DNA of 64,000 nt from Omphiscola glabra (taxonomy: Eukaryota > Mollusca > Gastropoda > Lymnaeidae), in the NCBI GenBank assembly GCA_964017045.1, contig OZ024795.1:51074850-51138849 (forward strand), read 5' to 3'. Numbering within the stretch: the first letter of the stretch is position 1; each line of letters begins with the position of its first letter. Below are positions 22,330 to 33,830 of this stretch, in pieces. The translations under genes and the position numbers were made by a program. The notes beneath the pieces were generated by a model, which was given only the letters and a program-made list of their open reading frames with translations, ran no database searches and was not told where the DNA came from.

Positions 22330-22680
22330 GGCTGGCAAAATCTTTGGGTGGCTAATTGACCCATTTCCTGCCAACCTATGGACCTGAAACTTGGCACATA
22401 GACTAGTTGCCGCCGAATACACAATATTTCAAATTTCTACCCCAAAAATTAGTTTTTTCCTGTTTTTCGAGTGGAAACTGAAAGAAATATGATGCTACCG
22501 ATCCACGGAATGAAATTCTCGATGATTACGCTAAATAAGATTCTTTTTTTTTTTAAAAAAAACGATCGAATGAGCGTTTGGTGGGTCATATTTTCTTTTG
22601 ATTTTCTGAAATAGTAGGTAAATAAATCTCTTGTGTAAAAGCGGGTGGGTCATAAGAATATCAAGTGGGTCATTAGAATA
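22330..22680. repeat. Dispersed repeat, copy B
   Basis: Diverged copy of 19,590-19,935. Its 3' end, GGGTCATAAGAATATCAAG, runs straight into the next tandem array, which is made of that same end. Confidence 0.78.
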
Positions 22681-23210
22681 TCAAGTGGGTCATTAGAATA
22701 TCAAGTGGGTCATTAGAATATCAGGTGGGTCATTAGAATATCAGGTGGGTCATTAGAATATCAAGTGGGTCATTAGAATATCAAGTGGGTCATTAGAATA
22801 TCAAGTGGGTCATACGAATATCAAGTGGGTCATAAGAATATCAAGTGGGTCATTAGAATATCAAATGGGTCATTAGAATATCAAGTGGGTCATTAGAATA
22901 TCAAGTGGGTCATTAGAATATCAAATGGGTCATTAGAATATAAAGTGGGTCATTAGAATATCAAGTGAGTCATTAGAATATCAAGTGGGTCATTAGAATA
23001 TCAAGTGGGTCATTAGAATATCAAGTGGGTCATTAGAATATCAAGTGGGTCATTAGAATATCAAGTGGGTCATTAGAATATCAAGTGGGTCATTAGAATA
23101 TCAAGTGGGTCATTAGAATATCAAGTGGGTCATTAGAATATCAAGTGGGTCATTAGAATATCAAGTGGGTCATTATAATATCAAGTGGGTCATTAGAATA
23201 TCAATATGGT
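22645..23210. repeat. 20-bp minisatellite, about 28 copies
   Basis: The unit GGGTCATTAGAATATCAAGT repeats with very few substitutions. It is an expansion of the terminal sequence of the dispersed repeat immediately upstream. Confidence 0.97.
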
Positions 23211-23513
23211 TCAGGGGCGTGAAAAAGATGTGCGGTTACAAGCTTTGTGGGGTGGGGGTGGGGAGGAGCATTAGTACGTTACTTGTATAAAGGTTTGATC
23301 AAATTTTCAGCCCCCCCCCCAAATAGCTCGAAATTACATATTATAAAGGGTTTATTCCAAAAACGTTGTATTCAGGGGTTTGTCTAATGTCCATCTCATT
23401 CCGTAAGACTTATTGAGTTACTGGGTAAAAAAATTACATTACATTTTACATACAGGATGTTGAAAACGGTTATTATTATACTTATCTTTTTTATATCTTT
23501 TTTAAAATGTCAG

Positions 23514-23661
23514 TCAATTTTGACAAGCCCCTCTTCTGGCACCATGTCATGATTCTCATCACCAGAACCCCAGCCCTGGAGGTCACACACTATGTTTTGT
23601 TCGTGCTGTTAAATAAGGACTTTGACAATCTTCGTCTCGACAACAGGCCCTTGCCCAACCA
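23514..23661 (+). CDS. Receptor exon 11
   Basis: Frame NFDKPLFWHHVMILITRTPA, then LEVTHYVLFVLLNKDFDNLR and LDNRPLPN. The LxLDxxPL block is the typical strand before the final part of the domain. The donor CCA|GTAAGT is phase 2 and joins exon 12. The acceptor AAAATGTCAG would need phase 1 from exon 10, so the 5' junction is unresolved. Confidence 0.75.
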
Positions 23662-24538
23662 GTAAGTCAAGGCACGCGGTGTTATTATGGTCACCACTCT
23701 GTGACACAGCGACGGGGCATTAAATTTACGACTTTCCAAATTGAATAAAAAATATCGTCTGTCAAAGGAACGGAGTGGCGACTTCTTAAAAACTTGGATT
23801 TGTTTAGAACGTAGTTTCGTTTTTTTTTATATATTTTTTTTTTAATTTAATTTAATTTTGGAAAATGTATGACTTTAAAAACTTGGATTTCTTTAGAACG
23901 TAGATTCGTTTTAATTTTTTTTTTTAAATTCAATTTTGGAAAACTGATGACTTTCCAAATTAAATAAAATACCGTCTGTCAATGGAACGGAGTGGCGACT
24001 TCTTAAAAACTTGGATTTGTTTAGAACGTAGATTCGTTTTTTTATTTTTTATTTTTTTTTGTCTGTTTCTAAGTTGTTTTTTTTTAATTAAATTTTTTAG
24101 TAATTTATACTTTTTTTCTTGTATCATTATTAATTATGGTGTGTGTGTGTGTACGTGCGTGTGTGCATGTGTGTGTGTATACGTGTCGGTGCGTGTGTGT
24201 GGTCCTTTAAATAGTTGTCAGTCTTAGTTTGTTACGTCTGCTCGTAACATCTCTGTTTCCAGCCTAAGAGAGATCTGTATACAATCGTTGTGATGATGGT
24301 ATATGTCTCTGAAATTGAAATAGTGATAAGACAGTTAAAGTAACGATAAGACAGTTGAAATAGTGATTAACACAGTTGAAGTCACGATAAGACAGTTAAA
24401 GTAATGGTGCATTATGTCTGACAGTTAAAGTAATGATAAGACAGTTTAATTAAGTAATTATACATTATGTCTCTGAAAATGGTCAGTCAAGTTATATGTA
24501 AGTTTATCAATTTATTTATGGTATATTGTTTCAACAAG

Positions 24539-24701
24539 AACAGAGGTAAAAGACATCTGGGGCGCCAGGGACTACAGGGCAGGGGTGTTCACGATACCCT
24601 GGGGAGTGCATTCTTTGAAATCCATGAATTCAGACAGGCTGGGCGTCTACATGTACGGCATCTCCTTAAATGTGTCTTATCTGCACATAGGAGGACTACA
24701 G
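24539..24701 (+). CDS. Receptor exon 12: end of the IgGFc-binding-type domain
   Basis: With acceptor TTTCAACAAG the join gives PLPNQTEVKDIWGARDYRAG, then VFTIPWGVHSLKSMNSDRLG and VYMYGISLNVSYLHIGGLQ. The W-x-A/P...DY...G...HSLxS....GVYxYG...SY pattern closes IgGFc-binding-type domains. The donor is CAG|GTAGGG, phase 0. A different frame over the same bases is open but lacks family similarity. Confidence 0.85.
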
Positions 24702-24734
24702 GTAGGGCCGCTGAAAGATGGACATGGAGAAATA

Positions 24735-25040
24735 GGTGGCAGAGTGTGACACTCTACTGACAAGTGACAGAGTGTGGAACTATTTGAAAAGTGACACAGT
24801 ATGACACTCTACTGACAAGTGACAGAGTGTGGAACTTTGCTGACAAAATACAGAGTGTGGCACTCTACTGACAAGTTACAGAATATGGCACTCTACTGAC
24901 AAGTTACAGAGTGTGGCACTCTACTGACAAGTTACAGAGAGTGGAACTATTTGAAAAGTGACACAGTATGACACTCTACTGACAAGTAACAGAGTGCGGC
25001 ACTCTATTGACAAAGGACAGAGTGTGGCACTCTCTTGACA
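24735..25040. repeat. About 28-bp minisatellite
   Basis: Copies of GACAAGTGACAGAGTGTGG, then CACTCTACT, with variants, in intron 12. Confidence 0.85.
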
Positions 25041-25047
25041 CATTAGA

Positions 25048-25590
<543 letters not shown>

Positions 25591-25673
25591 ATTTGCTGCC
25601 TATTTAGTTTGCTTTTGTCTCGTATTAATCATTTAAAATATCAAACTGAATATTAATGACGTCATACGTTCAG

Positions 25674-25767
25674 GATTGTACAAACTCGGCGAAGGATGTG
25701 ACTGAAGGTGACCAGGTGGACAATGACTGTGATGGTGGCATTGATGAGGAGACAAAGGACGGGAAAG
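25674..25767 (+). CDS. Receptor exon 13: first acidic calcium-loop repeat
   Basis: Frame DCTNSAKDVTEGDQVDNDCD, then GGIDEETKDGK. The DxxDNDCDGxIDEE motif resembles thrombospondin type-3/EF-hand-like calcium loops seen after adhesion domains. It follows CAG of exon 12 in phase 0 and leaves phase 1 at AAAG|GTGGCT. Confidence 0.85.
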
Positions 25768-25964
25768 GTGGCTTTTGTTGTTAAAATGTATGGAATTAAA
25801 TTATCAGTAAACCTATCCCAGGGTCAGATTACGGTGGCCTTTTCAGTAGTTTTAAATACTGTTATCTGGGTGAAAAGTTGTGATGCAGAAATTTGTACTG
25901 ATTGTGGGCCTTTTGGGAGCATGGGTGCCTTTTGGACTGAACGTGTGGTTTTTTGGACTGTACG

Positions 25965-26230
25965 TCTGCCCCGCGTACTGTATGTCTGCCCCACGTACTG
26001 TATGTCTGCCTCGTGTACTGTATGTCTGCCTCGTGTACTGTATGTCTGCCTTGTGGACTGTATGTCTGACTTGTGTACAGTATATCTGCCTCGTGTACTG
26101 TATGTCTGCCTTGTGTACTGTATGCCTGCCTTGTGGACTGTATGTCTGACTTGTGTACAGTATATCTGCCTCGTGTACTGTATGTCTGCCTTGTGTACTG
26201 TATGTCTGCCTTACTGTATGGCTGCCTTAA
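25965..26230. repeat. 18-bp minisatellite, about 14 copies
   Basis: The unit TGTACTGTATGTCTGCCT shows ACAGTATATC and GGACTG variants, in intron 13. The period is divisible by three, so Cys/Leu-rich frames appear. Confidence 0.93.
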
Positions 26231-26357
26231 TGTATGTGTTGTTTTTCAGAGTTTTTTCTGGTAATACAAGAGTTTTTTTAGGGGGTGGGGGGAGAGGTGA
26301 GTCGTTGTCTTCACAGACAATGTCATTGTAATAGTAAAGACCTCATTCTTCAAACAG

Positions 26358-26417
26358 ATAACGACAATGATGGCCGCATCGATGAAGATCTGCAGGCTCT
26401 TAAATTCGATCCTTCAG
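26358..26417 (+). CDS. Receptor exon 14: second acidic calcium-loop repeat
   Basis: Phase 1 join gives DNDNDGRIDEDLQALKFDPS. It is a second DNDxDGxIDED loop directly continuing exon 13. The donor TCAG|GTTGGT (phase 1) is preferred over the stronger GTAAGA four bases later, because the latter creates a stop on joining exon 15. Confidence 0.82.
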
Positions 26418-26589
26418 GTTGGTAAGACAATTTCATTTTAGCCGCTGGTGGCTTTGGTGGTTGATTCATCTTCAAATTTTGTTTGTAAACAAATTTTGTT
26501 TGTTAAGTGCTAAACCAGGAATGGAAGGTAATCAGGCCTTTTATAACAGGTGTTTGTGTTTAACCGACAGTGGTAATGTGATGTACGGT

Positions 26590-27010
26590 TACTGGGAATT
26601 TGTTTGAAAGAAATTTCGTCGACGGAAATTTGGTCGAATCTTTTTTCAGTTCACACGTCAAAATTTTCGTCAAATTCTTTTTTGAACGCACTAAATAGTA
26701 AAACAAATAATCCGTTCAAAAAGAAATTAAGGGCGACGATGTCAAGGACCGCCCAGGGTGTCGCCAACTTTAGCTACTCCACTACGGTACATAGCCGCAT
26801 AATGTACATGACTAACTAACAAACTATTCAACTAAACTTTAGTAGCTCTTATATATCGTATCCGGAAATTTGATCGAAAGAAATTTCGTCGACGAAAAAT
26901 TGATCGACGGAAATTTGATCGAGCGGAAATTTGGTCGAATCGTTCGTTTTTTTAGTTTATACATTAAAATCTTACGTCAAATTTCTGTTTGAACGCATTA
27001 TTTTGTTTTA
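26590..27010. repeat. Dispersed repeat with GAAATTTCGTCGACGG motifs; inverted relative at 42,650-42,810
   Basis: Repeated GGAAATTTGATCGA/GAAATTTCGTCGACG motifs and CGTATCCGGAAATTTG occur here. The reverse complement of the same set occurs at 42,650-42,810. It is probably a decayed DNA transposon family; ends not fixed. Confidence 0.65.
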
Positions 27011-27102
27011 CAATATTTTAACGTCTGAACTGAAAAAAAGATTCGAAATTGTCCAAGTGTCATTCCCACAGCCAGCTTGACTAGACCTCTCTGTATTTAC
27101 AG

Positions 27103-27172
27103 ATATTAGTGGCTATTGGAGTCAGTGGTTAGAATGGAAATGCTACTCCGATAGTAAAATGAGGAAGAAAAG
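27103..27172 (+). CDS. Receptor exon 15: first half of TSP1 repeat
   Basis: Frame ISGYWSQWLEWKCYSDSKMR, then KK. WSxWxxWxxC is the diagnostic start of a thrombospondin type-1 repeat, including Trp residues usable for C-mannosylation. The acceptor is TATTTACAG (phase 1); the donor is AAAAG|GTAAAA (phase 2). Confidence 0.87.
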
Positions 27173-27189
27173 GTAAAACAAAAGAAGTC

Positions 27190-27440
27190 TAATCATCATC
27201 AGCATTATCATCAACGTAATCATCCAAATCATCATCTACATAATCATCAATATCATTATCATTAACATCATCAACATAATCATCACTATAATCATCACTA
27301 TAATCATCAACATAATCATCAACATAATCATTAACATAATCATCACTATAATCATCAACATCATCAACATAATCATCAACATAATCATCAACATAATCAT
27401 CAACATAATCATCAACATAATCATCAACCACCTCATTAAC
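27190..27440. repeat. ATCATCAACATA microsatellite/minisatellite
   Basis: 12-bp-based ATCATCAACATA/ATCATCACTATA units in intron 15. The Asp/Tyr/Val- and Leu/Met-rich minus-strand frames are artefacts. Confidence 0.93.
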
Positions 27441-27625
27441 AAAAATAGCAACATATGCAACATGATCGTCTACATAAACATCAACAAAATCATCAAAATC
27501 ATCATCATCATTAGCATAAACTTCAACGTTGTCGTCATCGTCACGTGATATGGAAGATTAATTTTGGTATAATTATTCTTATCAAGCCTGCAATGTGCGT
27601 GTGCGGTGGAAGCTGCTGGTCTAGA

Positions 27626-29142
27626 CAGTGAGTGCCTGGCCACCAAGTTATAGTGCCTGGCAACCAAGTTATAGTGCCTGGCCACCAAGTTATAGTGCCT
27701 GGCCACCAAGTTATAGTGCCTGGCCAACAAGTAATAGTGCCTGGCCACCAAGTTATGGTGCCTGCCCAACAAAGTATAGTGCATTCCCACCAAATTATAG
27801 TGCGTGCCCACCAAATTATAGTTCCTGCCCACCAAATTATAGAGCCTGCCCACCAAGTTATAGAGCCTGCCCACCAAATTATAGTTCCTGCCCACCAAAT
27901 TATAGAGCTTGCCCACCAAATTATAGAGCCTGCCCACCAAATTATAGTTCCTGCCCACCAAGTTATAGTGCCTGCCCACCAAATTATAGAGCCTGCCCAC
28001 CAAGTTATAGTGCCTGCCCACCAAATTATAGTGCCTGCCCACCAAATTATAGAGCCTGCCCACCAAGTTATAGTGCGTTCCCACCAAGTTATAGTGCCTG
28101 ACAACCAAGTAATAGTGCCTGGCCACCAAGTTATGGTGCCTGCCCAACAAAGTATAGTGCATGCCCACCAAATTATAGAGCCTGCCCACCAAATTATAGA
28201 GCCTGCCCACCAAGTTATAGAGCCTGCCCACCAAATTATAGTTCCTGCCCACCAAATTATAGAGCCTGCCCACCAAATTATAGAGCCTGCCCACCAAGTT
28301 ATAGAGCCTTCCCACCAAATTATAGTTACTTCCCACCAAATTATAGAGCCTGCCCACCAAATTATAGAGCCTGCCCACCAAATTATAGTTCCTGCCCACC
28401 AAATTATAGTGCCTTCCCACCAAATTATAGTGCCTGCCCACCAAATTATAGTTCCTGCCCACCAAATTATAGAGCCTGCCCACCAAATTATAGAGCCTGC
28501 CCACCAAATTATAGAGCCTGCCCACCAAATTATAGAGCCAGCCCACCAAATTATAGAGCCTGCCCACCAAATTATAGAGCCAGCCCACCAAATTATAGTG
28601 CCTGCCCACCAAATTATAGTTCCTGCCCACCAAATTATAGAGCCTGCCCACCAAATTATAGTTCCTGCCCACCAACTTATAGTGCCTGCCCACCAAATTA
28701 TAGAGCCTGCCCACCAAATTATAGAGCCTTCCCACCAATTATAGAGCCTGCCCACCAAATTATAGTGCCTGCCCACCAAATTATAGAGCCTGCCCACCAA
28801 ATTATAGTTCCTGCCCACCAACTTATAGTGCCTGCCCACCAACTTATAGTGCCTGCCCACCAAATTATAGTTCCTGCCCACCAACTTATAGTGCCTGCCC
28901 ACCAACTTATAGTGCCTGCCCACCAAATTATAGTTCCTGCCCACCAAATTATAGTGCCTGCCCACCAAATTATAGTGCCTGCCCACCAAATTATAGTTCC
29001 TGCCCACCAAATTATAGTGCCTACCCACCAAATTATAGTTCCTGCCCACCAAATTATAGTTCCTGCCCACCAAATTATAGTTCCTGCCCACCAAATTATA
29101 GTTCTTGCCCACCAAATTATAGTGCCTGCCCACCAAGTTATA
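27626..29142. repeat. 21-bp minisatellite, about 72 copies, forward orientation
   Basis: Units CCTGCCCACCAAATTATAG plus TG, AG or TT, with a first block of variant CCTGGCCACCAAGTTATAG. The same unit in exact reverse complement forms the array at 32,291-32,790. Both lie in introns of the receptor gene. Long frames on both strands (up to 531 codons) are period artefacts. The sequence just after it (CAGCGGTTCCCAGCCTGTGG at about 29,149) resembles one end of a hAT element. Confidence 0.97.
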
Positions 29143-29392
29143 TTAATCAGCGGTTCCCAGCCTGTGGTGCGCGGAAAACGGTCAAAATGATGGACACGTT
29201 TGACAACGCGCCTACACAAAGAATGGCGCGGTACACAATTTACAAACTATGACAAGGGCGTAGCGGGACGGGGGTGGGAGGTGGGTGGGGTGGGGGCTGT
29301 TAAGAATCACTGACAAGTATTACATTTTTTAAAAAAAAACTTTTCACTTTCCCTTCCAACTACTGACTCATAATTTCTTCTCCATCACGCAG

Positions 29393-29502
29393 GTATTGTA
29401 ACAACAGTACGTTACCAGGCAGCAACGACCGCTGTCTAGGGTTTAAGATATTCACGGCCAAAGAAAGATGCGTCTACGCTTTGGTGAAAAAGGGAATAGG
29501 AC
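29393..29502 (+). CDS. Receptor exon 16: second half of TSP1 repeat
   Basis: Phase 2 join gives RYCNNSTLPGSNDRCLGFKI, then FTAKERCVYALVKKGIG. It supplies the remaining Cys residues of the TSP1 repeat and a juxtamembrane basic/glycine stretch. The donor GGAC|GTACGA is needed to reach exon 17 in phase 1. A more upstream GT (TTG|GTGAAA) would run into a stop after exon 17, so it is rejected. Confidence 0.75.
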
Positions 29503-29699
29503 GTACGATCATTTTGTAACACCTTTTGGTCGTTGATGACGCGTCCGATTGAAATAAAATGTTGGGGGTTGGGTTGGGAGGGGGTGGGTTGTAGGGGGGT
29601 GTTATTAGGTACGCCCCTTACATTAAACTGACCTAAAACATTTACAGATTTCGAATAAGCTATTTAATAAGACTTCCTTTTAAAAATATATATATATCT

Positions 29700-29950
29700 T
29701 TGGGCATGGAGACCAAGTGGTGACTCTTGAGACCAAGTGATGGCCCTTGAGACCAAACGGTGACCATTGAGACCAAGTGGTGACCCTTGAGATCAAGTGG
29801 TGACCCTTGAGACAAAGTGGTGACCCTTGAGATCAAACTGTGACCCTTGAGACCAAGTGGTGGCCCTTGAGACCAAGTGGTGGCCATTGAGACCAAAAGT
29901 GGGCCCATGAAACCAAGTAATGGCCCATGAATTCAATTGGTGGCCTTTGC
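29700..29950. repeat. 20-bp minisatellite, about 12 copies
   Basis: The unit GACCAAGTGGTGACCCTTGA shows variants (ATCAAG, GGCCCTTGA), in intron 16. Confidence 0.93.
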
Positions 29951-30654
29951 ACTTGGAAATTTTCCATGGTGTGGGTTATTCTGGTTTCTATAATGGACTT
30001 AAGTTTTTCTTTCCAACACAAAAGAAAAAAATGCTCTTAATTGATTTAATTGTCTTGACAATGAAATAGTAAGAAAGACGAAAAAAAAATTGCTTAAAGC
30101 TATTTCCAAGTAAATGCCAAGTATCGTAGTTTATTGTCAACTTTATGTCAGGCTATTTTAAAATTTAACCGGTATTCTATAAACAAAGGGCTATTAATAA
30201 ATGGATTTATTTTTCATGGAAAAGGGAATTATTCCTCGAAGTCAAAGACATAAAAAACAGTCACTTTTTTTTAAAGCAAGAGAAGTCTAACCCTAACCCT
30301 TACCCTAACACTAATTTTTTCCAATCAAGACACACACACACACACACACAGTCACACAGACGTAGACACACACACGTTTGTTCTCATCCGGTTGACGAAA
30401 AAAAAATTAATCAAACAAGTGGAAATGGCAATCTTTTGCTGAAACAGCGGATCGAATTAAAAGGTTTTGGGTTTAAACTGTTTCGAACATGGCTGATGTG
30501 ATTTGTGAAGAAAGATGTCCTGGGGGGGGGGGGGGGTTTAACATTCAAACGAGACGGTTGAAGGCGTCAAACTTTGGAGAAGATGCGAAGTTTTCATTGA
30601 CAAAAACATTCACTTCTCCAGTTACACAAGTAAAAATAGAATTACAGCAACTCA

Positions 30655-30890
30655 GAAATCAAATAACACCAATTCACGAATCAAATAACACCAATTCACA
30701 AATCAAATAACACCAATTCACGAATCAAATAACACCAATTCACAAATCAAATAACACCAATTCACGAATCAAATAACACCAATTCACGAATCAAATAACA
30801 CCAATTCACAAATCAAATAACACCAATTCACAAATCAAATAACACCAATTCACAAATCAAATAACACCAATTCACGAATCAAATCGCAAA
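30655..30890. repeat. 22-bp minisatellite, about 10 copies
   Basis: The unit ACACCAATTCACGAATCA plus AATA recurs in intron 16. It is followed at 30,900-31,250 by diverged CACATTGCACATATCCGAA repeats. Confidence 0.92.
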
Positions 30891-30899
30891 AGTAAAAAA

Positions 30900-31250
30900 A
30901 AAATAAAAAATCGAATATACCCATTTACTTATCCAATTACACCCATTCACAAATCCAATTACATCCATTTTAAAATCCAACCACACATTGCATATATCCG
31001 AATGAACCGCTATGCACATATCCGAAAACACACATTGCATATAAGGTAACCGAATACACACCTGTGCATATATCCGACTACACACATTGCACATATCCGA
31101 AAAACACACATATGCAAATACATACATTGCACATATCCGAAAACATACATATGTGTACATCCGAATACTCACATTACACATAGCCGAATGCATACATGTG
31201 CACATATCCGAATAAACACATTGCACAAATCCGAAGACATACCTATGCGC
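30900..31250. repeat. Degenerate CACATTGCATATATCCGAA repeat
   Basis: Irregular copies with 20-30 bp spacing; the minus-strand Cys/Met-rich frame is an artefact. Confidence 0.7.
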
Positions 31251-31292
31251 AGACTCAATTAATTGAGGTGTTTTTGATCTCTGACGTTTCAG

Positions 31293-31359
31293 CTGCGGGA
31301 GTCGTCGTAATTGTTCTCTTCACTGCTGTGATACCAATCGCTTTGTTGTGTTGCATTAT
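31293..31359 (+). CDS. Receptor exon 17: transmembrane segment
   Basis: Frame AGVVVIVLFTAVIPIALLCC, then IM across the junction. It is a hydrophobic span of about 22 residues with a di-Cys at the cytoplasmic edge (a possible palmitoylation site), preceded by GIG and followed by an Arg/Lys-rich stretch: type I topology. The acceptor is GACGTTTCAG, phase 1; the donor is ATTAT|GTAAGT, phase 2. The 3' end and donor are the founder-like unit of the following 27-bp array. Confidence 0.85.
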
Positions 31360-32075
31360 GTAAGTGCATTTTTGTGTTGCATTATGTAAGTGCATTTGTT
31401 GTGTTGCGTTATGTAAGTGCATTTGTGGTGTTGCATTATGTAAGTGCATTTGTTGTGTTGCATTATGTAAGTGCATTTGTTGTGTTGCATGATGATGATG
31501 ATGTAAGTGCATTTGTTGTGTTGCATTATGTAAGTGCATTTGTTGTGTTGTATTATGTAAGTGCATTTGTTGTGTTGCATGATGATGATGTAAGTGCATT
31601 TGTTGTGTTGCATTATGTAAGTGCATTTGTTGTGTTGCATGATGATGATGTAAGTGCATTTGTTGTGTTGCATTATGTAAGTGCATTTTTGTGTTGGATT
31701 ATGTAAGTGCATTTGTTGTGTTGCGTTATGTAAGTGCATTTGTGGTGTTGCATTATGTAAGTGCATTTGTTGTGTTGCATGATGATGATGTAAGTGCATT
31801 TGTTGTGTTGCATTATGTAAGTGCATTTGTTGTGTTGCATGATGATGATGATGTAAGTGCATTTGTTGTGTTGCATTATGTAAGTGCATTTGTTGTGTTG
31901 TATTATGCAAGTGCATTTGTTGTGTTGCATTTTGTAAGTGCATTTGTTGTATTGCATTATGTAAGTGCATTTGTTGTGTTGCATTATGTAAATGCATTTG
32001 TTGAAATGCATTATGTAAGTCCATTTTTTGTGTTGCATTTTTTGTGTTGCATTATGCAAGTGCATTTGTTGAGAT
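31335..32075. repeat. 27-bp minisatellite made of the exon 17 end and its splice donor
   Basis: About 26 units of TTGTGTTGCATTATGTAAG then TGCATTTG, many with inserted GATGATG triplets. The first unit overlaps the coding end of exon 17, and almost every unit retains a perfect GTAAGT donor. In the coding frame each unit has a TAA right after ATG, so use of a later donor would truncate the cytoplasmic tail. Confidence 0.93.
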
Positions 32076-32290
32076 ATTTCACAACTAAAGTCTGCTTTCA
32101 CATAAACAAAGCGGGATTTCTTTCTGCAAAATATTTATATGTCTGTCTGTTTGTTTTTTGTTGTTGTTGTTTTAATTACAAAGGTCGATTGTTCACACAC
32201 ACACGTAATTTCCCAACGACAAACGTTTACAGTTGATCATCTAAAAGACGAAAAAGAAGATCACGAACGAAATATTTCACGTTTTAACTT

Positions 32291-32790
32291 AGTGGGCAGG
32301 CACTATAATTTGATGGGCAGGCACTATAATTTGGTGGGCAGGCACTATAACTTGGAGGGCAGGCACTATAACTTGGTGGGCAGGCACGATAATTTGGTGG
32401 GCAGGAACGATAACTTGGTGGGCACGCACTATAATTTGGTGGGCAGGCACAATAATTTGGTGGGCAGGCACTATAATTTGGTGGGCAGGCACAATAATTT
32501 GGTGGGCAGGCTCTATAATTTGGTGGGCAGGCACTATAATTTGGTGGGCATGCACTATAATTTGGTGGGCAGGCACTATAATTTGGTGGGCAGACACTAT
32601 GATTTGGTGGGAAGACACTATAATTTGGTGGGCAGGCACTATAATTTTGTGGGCAGACACTATAATTTGGTGGGAAGACACTATAATTTGGTGGGCAGGC
32701 AATATAATTTGGTGGGCAGACACTATAATTTGGTGGGCATGCACTATAATTTGGTGGGTAGGCACTATAATTTGGTGGGCAGGCACTTTA
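32291..32790. repeat. 21-bp minisatellite, about 24 copies, inverse of the 27.6-29.1 kb array
   Basis: The unit CACTATAATTTGGTGGGC plus AGG is the exact reverse complement of the consensus unit at 27,626-29,142. It lies in intron 17. It is followed by ATCAAATTTTCAGCCCC, the start of a dispersed repeat also seen at 23,295. Confidence 0.97.
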
Positions 32791-32944
32791 TCAAATTTTC
32801 AGCCCCTCTCCCCACCCCCAAAAACAAGTGGTTTTTTTCCCTCCTGTTTTGCAAGGGTAAGATGAATGAAATATGATTTGCTCCATGGTTGGGTGTTATG
32901 GTGGGGAGACTAATTGCGTAGCTGTTGCTATGTGTTTTGTATTA

Positions 32945-33165
32945 AATACAACCACACCAGAAAATACAACCACACCAGAAAATACAACCACACCAGAAAA
33001 TACAACCACACCAGAAAATACAACCACATCAGAAAATACAACCACACCAGAAAATACAACCATACTAGAAAATACAACCATACCAGAAAATACAACCACA
33101 CCAGAAAATACAACCACACCAGAAAATACAACCACACCAGAAATTACAACCACGCCAGAAAATCA
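32945..33165. repeat. 18-bp minisatellite, about 12-13 copies
   Basis: The unit ACAACCACACCAGAAAAT is nearly perfect, in intron 17. The Thr/Pro/Glu-rich (TTPENT) frame looks mucin-like but has no splice sites or conserved context tying it to the gene. Confidence 0.93.
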
Positions 33166-33209
33166 AAAACTTTTATAACACACCTGAATCTGTTATAAAA
33201 TAAATATTT

Positions 33210-33830
33210 ACCTCTAGTACTCAACGCACATATTCGATTACCTACTTTAGTTACTTCTAGTACTCAACGCACATATTCGATTACCTACATTAGTTACATC
33301 TAGTACTCCACGCACATATTCGATTACCTACTTAAGTTACATCTAGTACTCCACACACATATTCGATTACCTATATTAGTTACATCTATTACTCCACGCA
33401 CATATTCGATTACCTACTTTAGTTACATCTAGTACTCCACACACATATTCGATTACCTACTTTAGTTACATCTAGTACTCAACGCCCATATTCGATTACC
33501 TATATTATTTACATCCAGCATGCCACACATGTATTCGATTACCTATATTATTTCACTCTTGTACTTTACACAAGTATTCGAGTACCTATTTAATTTATAC
33601 CTACACAAATTCGATTACCTATATAATTAAACACACGTCTTCGATACTCATATATTTCACATCTTGTACTTTACAGGAGAGTCCACACACATACTCGATT
33701 ACCTATATAATTACATCTGATACTCCACACGAGAGTCCACACATGTATTCGATATCTATATAATTCACAGCTTGTACTCTACAGGAAACGTATTCGATTA
33801 CCTATAATATTCACATCTGATGCTCCACAG
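33210..33830. repeat. 43-bp minisatellite grading into the last exon's acceptor
   Basis: Units contain ATATTCGATTACCTAC, TTAGTTACATCTAGTACTC and AACGCAC. Later, diverged copies (33,660-33,830) contain ACAGGAGAGTCCACACAC, which is also the acceptor and first bases of exon 18. The reverse complement of the unit forms a smaller array at 34,925-35,095. Confidence 0.9.

Noticed and set aside
24467..24760. 97-codon frame over receptor exon 12 (GRQGLQGRGVHD...)
   Set aside because: It is a shifted reading of exon 12; the other frame carries the family pattern (DIWGARDY...GVYMYG).
27541..29136. Open frames up to 531 codons on the minus strand and 370 codons on the plus strand
   Set aside because: They are readings of the 21-bp minisatellite. 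Frames are open in both strands with the same period, and there is no splice or start context.
30285..30312. Telomere-like CCCTAA motifs
   Set aside because: Only two or three imperfect copies (CTAACCCTAACCC TTACCC); too short to call an interstitial telomere.
32873..33178. Thr/Pro/Glu-rich mucin-like coding sequence (TTPENT repeats)
   Set aside because: An 18-bp minisatellite in an intron; both strands are open and no exon boundaries fit the receptor reading frame.
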